DNA of 64,000 nt from an uncultured Aquimarina sp. Lineage in GTDB: Bacteria > Bacteroidota > Bacteroidia > Flavobacteriales > Flavobacteriaceae. The translations under genes were made by a program, and so were the position numbers. Position 1 is the first letter of the stretch. Each line of letters begins with the position of its first letter. The DNA lies in assembly GCF_947492965.1 (NCBI RefSeq), contig NZ_CANLOZ010000003.1:124001-188000 (forward strand). Reading direction: 5' to 3'. The notes below the pieces were generated by a model. It was not told the origin of the DNA. It was given only the letters and a program-made list of their open reading frames with translations, and did no database searches. Of this stretch, positions 50,829-59,931 are shown one piece after another.

Positions 50829-53423
50829 TTAGTTTCTAATCAATCTTAGTGTTTTAGTCTCTTTTCTAGGATGCTTTATAGATAAGAAATAGATTCCTTT
50901 AGATAAATTCTCAATATTAATAGTATGATTTTGATTCAAAGGTGTATTCATATGTGTGGTTCCTTTGATATCATATATACGAATGTGATATTCTAATTCA
51001 GCATCTAAACCATCTAGAAATACTTCTCCCGATGATGGGTTTGGATACATTTCAAGGCTATCAAATTCTTTGGTTAGTTCTTCATCATTGCTTCTATTAA
51101 CATCTCTAGTAAGTATGATTTTGTCTAAATTCCATTGCCAAGGAGTATTGCTTGACGCTAATATTCTTATAGTGTGTTGTCCTGCTGTAAGATTTACAAC
51201 ACCACCATTTAATGATTCATAGCTTTCCCAAGATCCATTGTTAGGAACATTAGTGGTAGATGCCAGAACATTATCTGCCAATAACTGAATTTGTGCTCCG
51301 TTGGATGGTGTGGAAATCAGATATTCAATATTGTAGAATCCTGTAGTAGGAATAGTAACGGCATACTCTGCCCAATCACCATTATTAACATAATTGATGG
51401 TAGTAGCTCTTCTATTAACTCCTAATCCTGGACCACCTACAGAAGTATCGTCATAGGTTCCACCAGTACCAGTAAAATCTTCTGCTTCTATGATTAAATT
51501 ACTAGTGCCACCACCAGTAGCTGTAAAATTCATGGATCCTAAATTAAAACGTCCACGGTCCATAAATACTCTCATTATCTGTTGACCGGCAGGAAGAGAT
51601 ACATTTGATATTGTTTTGTTTACAAAAGAGCCCCAATTTCCAGTTGAACCTACAGATTGTAGTCCAGTAACATCATTACCATTAAATTCTATATGAAAGG
51701 CTCCATTATTATTTATAGAAGCTACTTGAGCATCAATAGTGTAAGTTCCTGCGGTAGCTACATTAACAGTATATTCTAACCATTCTCCATTAGAAATCCA
51801 TCCGATATTACCAGCAGGAGTTCTAAACTCGGTATCTACATCAGTATTCTGTCTTGGTCCGGTTCCGTTATTACCAGATCCTGAATCATTATATGCTATT
51901 CCTTGACCTCCATTGTCAAAATCAACGGAGTTGATAGTTCCTGGTATAGGATGAGGGCTACCGCCAAATGGTGTTTGTCCATCTCCGGTAGAACCTTCTG
52001 TTACAGTTATGGTAGCAGTATCTGTAAAATTACCATCGGTTGTATTTACAGTAATGGTTGCCATACCAGCGGAAACTGCTGTAACAACACCGCTTTGTGT
52101 TACCGTTGCCACAGACGTATTACTAGAGGTAAATGTCATGGTTTTAGTAGTTGCATTTGCAGGGGTTACTGCTCCAGTTAAATTTCCTGTAGTTCCAGCT
52201 ACCAGCGTAAGATTGGCAGGTGTTACATTTACTCCAGTTACAGGTACATTTGTACCTCCTCCAACGGGTTTATATACGCGTATCCAATCTACTTTCATGG
52301 TGTTTTTAGCAGGGTCACTTAGATCTGCATCAGTAGGTGTACGATTGGCTAATACATGCCAGTCTTGGGATTCTACATTGATAATAATATCCATTTCTTT
52401 GGTAAATCCATTACCTCCTTGAAAATTAAATGGGTCAATAATACTTACAGAAGATGTATTACTGGCTTGTTGTAGAGTTTGAAAAGAATAAGAAGTTCCT
52501 GTTGCAAATTCCGTCATTTGTTGGAAGCCTGTAGCATCAAAATCCAGCTGGCCATTTGTCATCGTTGGGTATGCATATGTCCAGGTGCCATTTCTATTAG
52601 TAGCAACTGCTTTATCATATAGTACACGTACTAGGTTACCGTCTATATAATACTCAAAATGAAATGGACTTATCCAATTCACACCAATGCGAACATATCT
52701 TCTGTTTCCATTATTCCAGTGGTGCTCTCCCCAAACAGAAACATCTGATTGACTCCACCAACTATTAAAGTCTCTTGGTTGATAATCTGTAAATGGATTT
52801 CGAATAAACGAATGATGACTTAGATGAATAAATTCGGAGAAGAATTCATTTCCTTGCTCATCACCTCCGTAGCATTCGATGATATCGATTTCCTGTGTAT
52901 CATCAGGGCTTAAAAGCCAAACATCAGATGCCAGTACAATATCGGCAACACTTACACTTGCTTCTACAAAAACTGGAAATTTAACACGTGTATTACCCGT
53001 GATACATCCTGAACTTACTCCGTCATTAGGGCGTCCCATTTTATCAGGAAGCCCTGTAATAGGAAGGTCACCGCCAGTGCGATTCCAACGAGATGCCCTT
53101 AGTATTAAATCATTACCATCCACGGATACATGATTATATTTCCAGTAGGTGGTACCTGGACCATCCCAGCCATTATGATAAAAGTTATACCATTTGTTAT
53201 TCCCAAAGTTGGATAATTGATTGGTTTCGTTAAAGGTATAATTAAAATCATCTGACGGAGCTGGCTGAAGCTCCCAAACATTTCCTTGTCCTGCATTGGC
53301 AGGTACAGGTATCCCATTCCAATCCTGTGCGATGGAAGAAATAGTACATAAAAAGAATAAAAATAATAGTTGAGTTTGATTTTTTACAAATGAGTTATTT
53401 GTAAAGTGTGTTAGAAAGTTCAT
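50829..53423 (-). CDS. Secreted GH16 agarase/porphyranase with BIG2, two CBM6 and T9SS signal
   Basis: 864 residues. Signal peptide to about 32, then a GH16 domain (about 35-388) with catalytic E178-I-D-I-I-E183 (D180 between) in a D-D-T-Q-E-I-D context and F-I-H-L-S-H-H, both typical of beta-agarases and porphyranases rather than laminarinases. A BIG2 Ig-like domain follows (395-475), then two CBM6 modules (about 493-637 and 643-775) and a T9SS sorting domain (about 790-864, Y-P-N-P-S, Y-D-I-K-G). It would cut algal galactan outside the cell; CBM6 probably holds agarose chain ends. Agarose versus porphyran cannot be decided by eye. Confidence 0.88.
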   Translation of the reverse strand: MNFLTHFTNNSFVKNQTQLLFLFFLCTISSIAQDWNGIPVPANAGQGNVWELQPAPSDDFNYTFNETNQLSNFGNNKWYNFYHNGWDGPGTTYWKYNHVSVDGNDLILRASRWNRTGGDLPITGLPDKMGRPNDGVSSGCITGNTRVKFPVFVEASVSVADIVLASDVWLLSPDDTQEIDIIECYGGDEQGNEFFSEFIHLSHHSFIRNPFTDYQPRDFNSWWSQSDVSVWGEHHWNNGNRRYVRIGVNWISPFHFEYYIDGNLVRVLYDKAVATNRNGTWTYAYPTMTNGQLDFDATGFQQMTEFATGTSYSFQTLQQASNTSSVSIIDPFNFQGGNGFTKEMDIIINVESQDWHVLANRTPTDADLSDPAKNTMKVDWIRVYKPVGGGTNVPVTGVNVTPANLTLVAGTTGNLTGAVTPANATTKTMTFTSSNTSVATVTQSGVVTAVSAGMATITVNTTDGNFTDTATITVTEGSTGDGQTPFGGSPHPIPGTINSVDFDNGGQGIAYNDSGSGNNGTGPRQNTDVDTEFRTPAGNIGWISNGEWLEYTVNVATAGTYTIDAQVASINNNGAFHIEFNGNDVTGLQSVGSTGNWGSFVNKTISNVSLPAGQQIMRVFMDRGRFNLGSMNFTATGGGTSNLIIEAEDFTGTGGTYDDTSVGGPGLGVNRRATTINYVNNGDWAEYAVTIPTTGFYNIEYLISTPSNGAQIQLLADNVLASTTNVPNNGSWESYESLNGGVVNLTAGQHTIRILASSNTPWQWNLDKIILTRDVNRSNDEELTKEFDSLEMYPNPSSGEVFLDGLDAELEYHIRIYDIKGTTHMNTPLNQNHTINIENLSKGIYFLSIKHPRKETKTLRLIRN

Positions 53424-53870
53424 GGTTTACAATAAATTACTGTTTAGTTAATAGGTTTTAAATGATATTTAGGTTCGTAGAAATCTTTTTGAAATAAACT
53501 TTAGAGGATTTGGTTAAAACGTACCACAATCCAGCTTGGAATTTATCCAAAATTTGGTTCTACATTAATATTTGTGATTTATAATTACCTAAAAGTGGGT
53601 GGGAAAGTGTAGGAAAAAAATCACTGACTTGCTAGATAATTTATAGCTATCCCTATCATTGAAAATTTAATTTTAACAAAGGGTTTTTTCAGTATAAAAT
53701 ATCACTACAAGAATAAAAGAAACCCTTGTCAATCCATGTTAAAAGAGATAGACAAAAACTGAACAAAATCCGTTAGAAACTAAATAAAACTAGATATAAA
53801 ATGGTCATTCTTGTATTTGTAAAATCACCTTGTAATTTTCTTATGTACGAAGCAAAAAAAATATCATTTA
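53424..53870. other. Non-coding region upstream of the GH16 gene
   Basis: About 450 bases between the GH16 start and the terminator of the GH86 gene. No gene is visible. A palindrome CCAAAATTTGG sits near 53548-53558, about 130 bases before the GH16 start codon on the - strand, and is a candidate operator. No clean TAnnTTTG box was found on the - strand. Confidence 0.5.
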
Positions 53871-53913
53871 AAACTACCGATTGAAATAGTATTTACATTT
53901 CAATCGGTAGTTT
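53871..53913 (-). terminator. Terminator of the GH86 gene
   Basis: AAACTACCGATTGAAAT (53871-53887) and ATTTCAATCGGTAGTTT (53897-53913) are perfect 17-base inverted repeats around a 9-base loop, 6 bases after the GH86 stop codon. The word ACCGATTGAAATA from the stem also occurs upstream of the GH86 gene near 57937. Confidence 0.8.
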
Positions 53914-53918
53914 GGATT

Positions 53919-56900
53919 TTACTTTTTGATCAGTTTTAGTGTTCTGTTTCCATCTGTAGGATTTACTACGGTTAAGAAATAAATACCTTGAGGTAAACTT
54001 TGTATATTTATGATATGATTTTCGTTTAATTTTTGGTCTACATAAGTAGCTCCTTTGATATCATAAATTCTGATGTTGTGTTGTTTTTCCTGAGATAATC
54101 CTTGGATAAATACACTACCAGTAGCGGGGTTAGGGAATAGGTATACCTTTGGTGCTATGGGCTTGGTTGTAGTATCAGGATTAATGCGATTAGCATTATC
54201 AGTAGATAATATAATTTTATCCAGATTCCACTGCCATGTTGTATTACTTGATGCTTGTATTCTAATGGTATGTGTTCCTGTTGCTAAAGTTACTGTTCCA
54301 TCCACAAGAGAAGTAAAGTTATCCCAGGCTCCATTGGAAGGTACATTTGATGTAGCGGCAAGAGTTCCATCTACTAATAATTGAATTTGTGCTCCACTGG
54401 AAGGCGTGGAGATCAAATATTCGATATTATACGTTGCAGCTGTTGTAACATTAATGGTATATTCTGCCCAGTCACCGTTATTTACATAATTAATATTAGA
54501 AGAGGTTCTGTTCACTCCTAAACCTGGTCCTCCAGCAAAAGCATCATCAAAAGTACCCCCAGTAGCTATAAAATCTTCAGCTTCTATGATCAAGGATGCG
54601 TTAGGAGATGCTACTGAGTTTCTGATCACTTCTATACTGTTAGAAAGGTCGAAGTTTCCAGAAAGTCCAGATAGATTAGCTCCAGCACTTAATCCATTAA
54701 TTCCATTTTCATAGCTTAGGTGATAGATAAAACAAGATCCATCTCCAGCTTCATCGAAGTTTACAGCTTCAGGAGTAGGAGGTAGTCCTAATATATTTTG
54801 TTGGTCATCGGTTACCACCCATTGTGAATTAGTTCCTGAATTTCCTGTAAGTGTAATTCCAGATACATTATCCTCAATTCCGTCGCCTACAGTAAATACA
54901 AAAGGACCACCCGTTATAGTTCCTCCATCTACTTGTGTGTTTCCTGTTATTCTAGTCAGTGTAATTCTATCTAAGTTCCATTGCCACGGATTGGATCCAG
55001 ATGCTACTACACGAACTGTATGTACACCAGCAGTTAGATTAGAGATCGTACTAGATGATACTAATACGCTGTAATCATCCCATTGTCCATTATTAGGCAC
55101 ATTATCTGTAGCTACTACTGTTCCATCAATGAGTAGTTGGATTTGTGCATTATCAGAAGGTGTAGATATTTCATAATCGATTCTGTAAGCACCAGGATTT
55201 CCAACGTTAATGGAATATTCTGCATAATCTCCACTATTTACATAATTGATATTATTAGTAGTGGCATTTACTCCAAGTCCAGGTCCACCTGCAGATGCAT
55301 CATTAAATGTACCACCAGTGGCGATAAAGTCTTCAGCTTCAATAATGATCTGATCTCCAGAAGGAGGAATAGAGGTGTCATTAACAGTGATAGTACTAGT
55401 AGCAGTAAAGTTACCATCTACTGTAGTTGCTGTTATGATTGCAGAACCCATTGCTAAGGCTGTCACCACACCATTGCTAGAAACGGAAGCAACCGAAGGA
55501 TTACTAGAAGACCAAGTAACTGTTTTATCAGTAGCATTAGCAGGAGTTACTGTTGCTGTAATTGTCGTAGTATTACCTTGATCTAAGGTTATAGATGTCG
55601 GTGAAACAGTAACACTAGTAACTGCTACAGGATCAGGACTTCCTGGTCCTTCATCTGATCTTCCAGGTTTTTTGGTAAATTCCCAAGTAAGGAGGTTTAC
55701 AACACAAACTTCTCCTACATGTTGAAAATCTAGGGTAATGGTGTTATTTTGTCTTAGCAGATTTGCTGGAACTGGAATTTCCAAAGCTCCAAACCACCTA
55801 CTTCTATTTTGCTGTCCACCTCTCCAGTCAATTGGAGTTTCAACTTCTACACCATTAAAGACTAATTTATTTATAGATAAAAATCCATTTTCTACATTAT
55901 CAGGAGCATCAAAAAGATTTACAGTAACCTTTAACATTGCTTCTGTATTATCAGGGTTTTGAGGTACCTGTACGCCATTTACGAAAAAAGTATTATCTCC
56001 ACTTTGGATCTCTACTCTTTGATCATTACTAACTGAAGCTCCATAGAATTTTTTTTCTGTAGAGGACTCATTAATATTCACTTCATCTGCAAATGTATAT
56101 TTTAAAACCATTGTTGCATCTGCTCTGAGAGTAACTGTTGAAGGAATGTCTGTAGTTGTATCGTCTGATAAAGTAACATCTCTAACTCCTTGTAAGAATA
56201 ACTGTTTTATACGAACACTTTCTGCCTGATTATTAAAATCCTCAAAGAAGTTAAGGTTAATATTAGTGTCTTCATCTTCAAGATTATTTAGAATAAGAAA
56301 AACTTCTTTTCCATTAATGTAACAATCCACTTGTATATCTGGATCAGAAGACATAGTATCAACCCTTGTTCCATCAACGTCATCCCATAATCGATACCAT
56401 TTGATCATATCGCTCCATTCCCAGTTACCATCACCATCGTCATCTCTAAGCATTTTGTAGTGATATACAATTTCGGGAATACCATCTCCATTACTATCTA
56501 CATCTCTGAATGTTGCTTTGGTTAAAGTAAAAGGCATAGATAACTCTATATAATCTGGTCTTTCCAAAAATTGCATCAACATGTTAGAAAACGGTTTTAA
56601 GTTCTCCCAGTCATATCTTCTGTCATGGGGTCTATCATCCCAGGCATTTTGTACCGCTCCATACTCTGAAATAATGACAGGCTTTCGTGTTCCAAATTTA
56701 TTGATATCGTAAGATTCCAGCATTTCTAGTGTTGCTTCTACATGACCACCACTTCTGGTAGTTCCTCCTGTGGCGTCATATGTTGGCCAATCATAAAAAT
56801 GAACAGAATAAAAGTCCATATTCTCACCTGCTATATCGATAAATCCTTTCCACATTACATCCCACTGATACCATGGTTTATTTCTGTCGATAAAAAAAGA

Positions 56901-57794
56901 AGGTTTATCTACTTGACTTCTGGCATAGGCTTTTGCTATTTCATCCCCTGGAGTATTACCATAAAAACCATTTACATAATCTACGCTTTGGAATCTAGAA
57001 AACCCATCACCATTAAATAAATCATGAAGTCCCCAAGTCATTCCACCAATTTTTGGTGCTCTGCTACCTAGTTTTTCCTTCACACCTTTGGCAACGAGAT
57101 TATGATACTCGAATATGTCTTCCCAACTAGACATCATAAATTGTCCTGTATTTAAAGGGAAATCTGGCTCATTAATAACCTCCCAATATTCGGGCATTAC
57201 AATACCATCTTGACTAATATTATCAACAAAAAATTCATCCATGAATTGAACCATCCATTCCGCGGAAGTTTCAATATCTTGCGGTATCCAAGTTTGACCA
57301 TTTTCTCTACCCCAATTAGAACCACATATTCCATTATCAAAATAGGATAAGGTTGGATACGTAGGATGAGGGTTGGTTCCCATGATGGATGTGGTATTTC
57401 CTTTGAAGGATGTTAATCCACGATCTTCCAAGCGTCTTTGATATTCTTCCTGCCAGAAGTCTAATAAAACACTTAAACTATCGCGATCGTGTTTATTGGG
57501 TCTTTCTTCATCTACTGGGGTAAATTGAAAAAGAAAAGAAGATGTTCCATTATCTCTTCCTAAGGCTACATCTAATTCATTTAATAATTCATCTACACGG
57601 TTTATTTCACCTTCATAGTCAGCTTCAAAAATGCTAGCATGATTTGTAATATGCCTTTCTCTCCCAAAATCGGAGATGCCTCCAACCGAATGTTTAATGT
57701 TAAGATTTACGTCTACTTCGACGTTTTGAGCCCTGTTTGCTACGGGAAATAGCATAAAAAGCCCCATTACAATAATGAAATTGATTTTTTTCAT
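53919..57794 (-). CDS. Secreted GH86 agarase/porphyranase with BIG2, CBM6 and T9SS domains
   Basis: 1291 residues, signal peptide to about 22. The GH86 TIM barrel and its accessory beta domains span roughly 25-690; the acid/base E209 is in W-E-V-I-N-E-P-D and the nucleophile E377 in V-I-I-S-E-Y-G-A. Then BIG2 (about 715-795), CBM6 (about 805-945), an unassigned module of about 100 residues starting P-F-V-F-T-V-G-D-G-I, a second CBM6 (about 1065-1205) and a T9SS sorting domain. GH86 enzymes are endo-acting beta-agarases or beta-porphyranases. With the GH16 enzyme it forms the extracellular attack on red algal galactan. Confidence 0.88.
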   Translation of the reverse strand: MKKINFIIVMGLFMLFPVANRAQNVEVDVNLNIKHSVGGISDFGRERHITNHASIFEADYEGEINRVDELLNELDVALGRDNGTSSFLFQFTPVDEERPNKHDRDSLSVLLDFWQEEYQRRLEDRGLTSFKGNTTSIMGTNPHPTYPTLSYFDNGICGSNWGRENGQTWIPQDIETSAEWMVQFMDEFFVDNISQDGIVMPEYWEVINEPDFPLNTGQFMMSSWEDIFEYHNLVAKGVKEKLGSRAPKIGGMTWGLHDLFNGDGFSRFQSVDYVNGFYGNTPGDEIAKAYARSQVDKPSFFIDRNKPWYQWDVMWKGFIDIAGENMDFYSVHFYDWPTYDATGGTTRSGGHVEATLEMLESYDINKFGTRKPVIISEYGAVQNAWDDRPHDRRYDWENLKPFSNMLMQFLERPDYIELSMPFTLTKATFRDVDSNGDGIPEIVYHYKMLRDDDGDGNWEWSDMIKWYRLWDDVDGTRVDTMSSDPDIQVDCYINGKEVFLILNNLEDEDTNINLNFFEDFNNQAESVRIKQLFLQGVRDVTLSDDTTTDIPSTVTLRADATMVLKYTFADEVNINESSTEKKFYGASVSNDQRVEIQSGDNTFFVNGVQVPQNPDNTEAMLKVTVNLFDAPDNVENGFLSINKLVFNGVEVETPIDWRGGQQNRSRWFGALEIPVPANLLRQNNTITLDFQHVGEVCVVNLLTWEFTKKPGRSDEGPGSPDPVAVTSVTVSPTSITLDQGNTTTITATVTPANATDKTVTWSSSNPSVASVSSNGVVTALAMGSAIITATTVDGNFTATSTITVNDTSIPPSGDQIIIEAEDFIATGGTFNDASAGGPGLGVNATTNNINYVNSGDYAEYSINVGNPGAYRIDYEISTPSDNAQIQLLIDGTVVATDNVPNNGQWDDYSVLVSSSTISNLTAGVHTVRVVASGSNPWQWNLDRITLTRITGNTQVDGGTITGGPFVFTVGDGIEDNVSGITLTGNSGTNSQWVVTDDQQNILGLPPTPEAVNFDEAGDGSCFIYHLSYENGINGLSAGANLSGLSGNFDLSNSIEVIRNSVASPNASLIIEAEDFIATGGTFDDAFAGGPGLGVNRTSSNINYVNNGDWAEYTINVTTAATYNIEYLISTPSSGAQIQLLVDGTLAATSNVPSNGAWDNFTSLVDGTVTLATGTHTIRIQASSNTTWQWNLDKIILSTDNANRINPDTTTKPIAPKVYLFPNPATGSVFIQGLSQEKQHNIRIYDIKGATYVDQKLNENHIINIQSLPQGIYFLTVVNPTDGNRTLKLIKK

Positions 57795-58255
57795 GATTAA
57801 TAAGATTGAGTTTATAAAATATATGTGTGTGGTTCGGAGGTGTTTTATTCTCAGCCGGTTTTTTTTGACAATAGATCTCCCTGTTAAAAGTGTATATACT
57901 TTTAAAAAAGATGAGATATATTGAATTAAGAACTAACCGATTGAAATACGGTATTGTATTCTATTTAGTAAATTTTTTAATCAGTCATTCTTACATTGAA
58001 AGAGCTAATAATGAGCTATTTTCTATGTAAAAAGAAGAATTAGAATTGTCTTGTAGAAATTGCTTTTTGGGCAATTAAAAAAGTAATACTACCAGGTGGT
58101 CTGGAAAGTAGTAGGCTCGTAAAAGTATTTTTTATAACGAAGTAAGGTGTTGGTTTTTAAGTTTAAGAGTTAAGTTTGTGTTTGGCTATTAATAATTACA
58201 TAAAATCTAAAAAAAGATTTTAGTTAGGTTCTGACTGGGGTTGATGGCTATCTGA
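57795..58255. other. Non-coding region upstream of the GH86 gene
   Basis: About 460 bases with no visible gene, between the GH86 start and the terminator of the susCD operon. It contains ACCGATTGAAATA near 57937, shared with the stem of the GH86 terminator, and AT-rich stretches. It should hold the GH86 promoter; no canonical box was recognised. Confidence 0.45.
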
Positions 58256-58290
58256 AAAAGAGGTTACTTAGTTGAGTAGTATAAGTAACC
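58256..58290 (-). terminator. Terminator of the susCD-SGBP operon
   Basis: GGTTACTTA (58262-58270) and TAAGTAACC (58282-58290) form a perfect 9-base stem with an 11-base loop; on the - strand it is followed by CTCTTTTTC. It lies 78 bases after the stop of the glycan-binding lipoprotein gene. Confidence 0.7.
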
Positions 58291-58367
58291 CCATTTTCAA
58301 ATAGTTTAAAATTGGCTAATATATATCTGTTTTAGGGTAACATTATTTTTGTATTACCTAGAATAGA

Positions 58368-59921
58368 TTAGGGTCTGCGATTGATTTGCCTGAAACTTAT
58401 ATCATCCATAAAGAATCTCATTGGTTCAGGATTAAATTCATTGAATCCTCTTATCCATAGATTTTGAGCATCTGAATCTGCTGATATTGTTACAGTAATA
58501 GAACTAAATACCCATTGATTTACTGGGAAGCTTGAATTAAATTCTGGGTTAGGACCAACACCCCAATCGGTATTTTCGCTCCAATAAAATCTAATGTCTG
58601 GTTGTAGATTGGTAGGAGGTGTGCTTCCAAGAGATTCTACAAATACCCAAACTCCAACTTCATAAGTTTTGCCTGCTTGTACTGCAAAAGTTCCATCACT
58701 ATGTCCTATGATCATTCCTTTATTAGGATCCATTTCTATTAGTGCACTTTGATTTCCAGAATGTGCTTGAGCATTAGAAATAGAGAATGTGTAACTATTA
58801 AATGGAGAATCCCAACCTAAAAATGGCCAATTACTATCATCAACAGAGGTCTCAAATCCAGAATCCATCCCTCCAGCTTCATAAAGATTTACGTTTCCGA
58901 AATCAATAGGTTGATCAGAAAAACTGGTAGCTGCAACAAAATCTGTTGTGGTTAGAGTTCCTGCGGTATAAGATACTGTTACTACATCATCTGTATAAAC
59001 CAGTTCACCACCCACTAGAGAAATGTTTAAGATGTTACCTTCATTAGGGTCTACAGTTATATTGTCTATTGCTGAAGGAATCATTGCTCCGTCATGCATA
59101 ATAGAAACAGAAAATTGATCTGTTTGAATTGTTGCAGGATCCATTTCTCTACTAAAGACCAGTGAAAGTGATCCATCATCAATTCCACCTTTGACTTGCT
59201 CAAGAACCACAGGTTCGGTAGATGGAATTACTTCTATTAAGTTCTCATAAGCTAAATCATCTTCGTCAAAAGGATTTTGAGTACTAGAATTTGTGCTTAA
59301 GTCATAAGTTCCAAGGCGTCTGTAGGTTACGTCAAATTCTAAAGCCTGTCCTGTTTGTGCCTCTGGGCTACCTCCTTCTGCAGTCCATTCTATCCTTTGT
59401 GGTTGTCCTGTGGCCTCAATCGTATAACGTACAACGCTACCAGCTGGGATTTGATTTTTGGCATCTTTCTCGATAGTTAGTTCATTACCAAGATTGCCAT
59501 CGGAATCTAAAATATTGGCTTTCAGTGTTGTTCTAATAGAATCCAATACCGTAATTGTTATTGTAGTATCTATTTCAGTTCCTCGCAAAGCTCCGTTAGC
59601 GAAAGCATTTTCTTTAAAAACTTGCTGTAGATTTATTGTTTGTTCTCCAACTTCTGTGAATATTGGAGTAACTACATCTTCTGCAGATTCATTTACAGAG
59701 CTTCCTTCTGGAAATGTCCATAACCTTGATACAACACCAGGAGAAACATCTCCGAATGTAACGGATGCATTTACTCTAATTATATTCCCAGTGGTTTGAG
59801 TTGAAGTATAAATAACTCTCTGACTGGGGACATCATCCGTATTAATGTCATTTTTTTCACAGCTGAGGATAACAGTAATTGCTATCATCAGAAAGAAAAT
59901 TAATTTTACAAATCTTTTCAT
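58368..59921 (-). CDS. Surface glycan-binding lipoprotein of the agar locus (SusE/F-like position)
   Basis: 517 residues. Lipoprotein signal with the cysteine in I-L-S-C at 21. A PKD-like domain (about 40-130, S-R-L-W-T-F-P-E-G), a second Ig-like domain (about 140-230), a beta domain with S-R-E-M-D-P-A-T (about 235-345), and a C-terminal carbohydrate-binding domain of the CBM4/9 type (about 355-510, G-F-E-T-S-V-D-D, F-F-M-D-D-I-S-F). Position directly after SusD marks it as an outer-membrane glycan-binding protein that holds oligosaccharides for the SusCD porin. It starts 10 bases after the SusD stop. No sequence similarity to SusE itself is claimed. Confidence 0.8.
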   Translation of the reverse strand: MKRFVKLIFFLMIAITVILSCEKNDINTDDVPSQRVIYTSTQTTGNIIRVNASVTFGDVSPGVVSRLWTFPEGSSVNESAEDVVTPIFTEVGEQTINLQQVFKENAFANGALRGTEIDTTITITVLDSIRTTLKANILDSDGNLGNELTIEKDAKNQIPAGSVVRYTIEATGQPQRIEWTAEGGSPEAQTGQALEFDVTYRRLGTYDLSTNSSTQNPFDEDDLAYENLIEVIPSTEPVVLEQVKGGIDDGSLSLVFSREMDPATIQTDQFSVSIMHDGAMIPSAIDNITVDPNEGNILNISLVGGELVYTDDVVTVSYTAGTLTTTDFVAATSFSDQPIDFGNVNLYEAGGMDSGFETSVDDSNWPFLGWDSPFNSYTFSISNAQAHSGNQSALIEMDPNKGMIIGHSDGTFAVQAGKTYEVGVWVFVESLGSTPPTNLQPDIRFYWSENTDWGVGPNPEFNSSFPVNQWVFSSITVTISADSDAQNLWIRGFNEFNPEPMRFFMDDISFRQINRRP

Positions 59922-59931
59922 ATGCTTTATT

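Noticed and set aside
50829..53423. GH16 as a laminarinase
   Set aside because: The D-D-T-Q-E-I-D-I-I-E context, the H-L-S-H-H motif, the CBM6 modules and the adjacent GH86 all favour agar or porphyran rather than beta-1,3-glucan.
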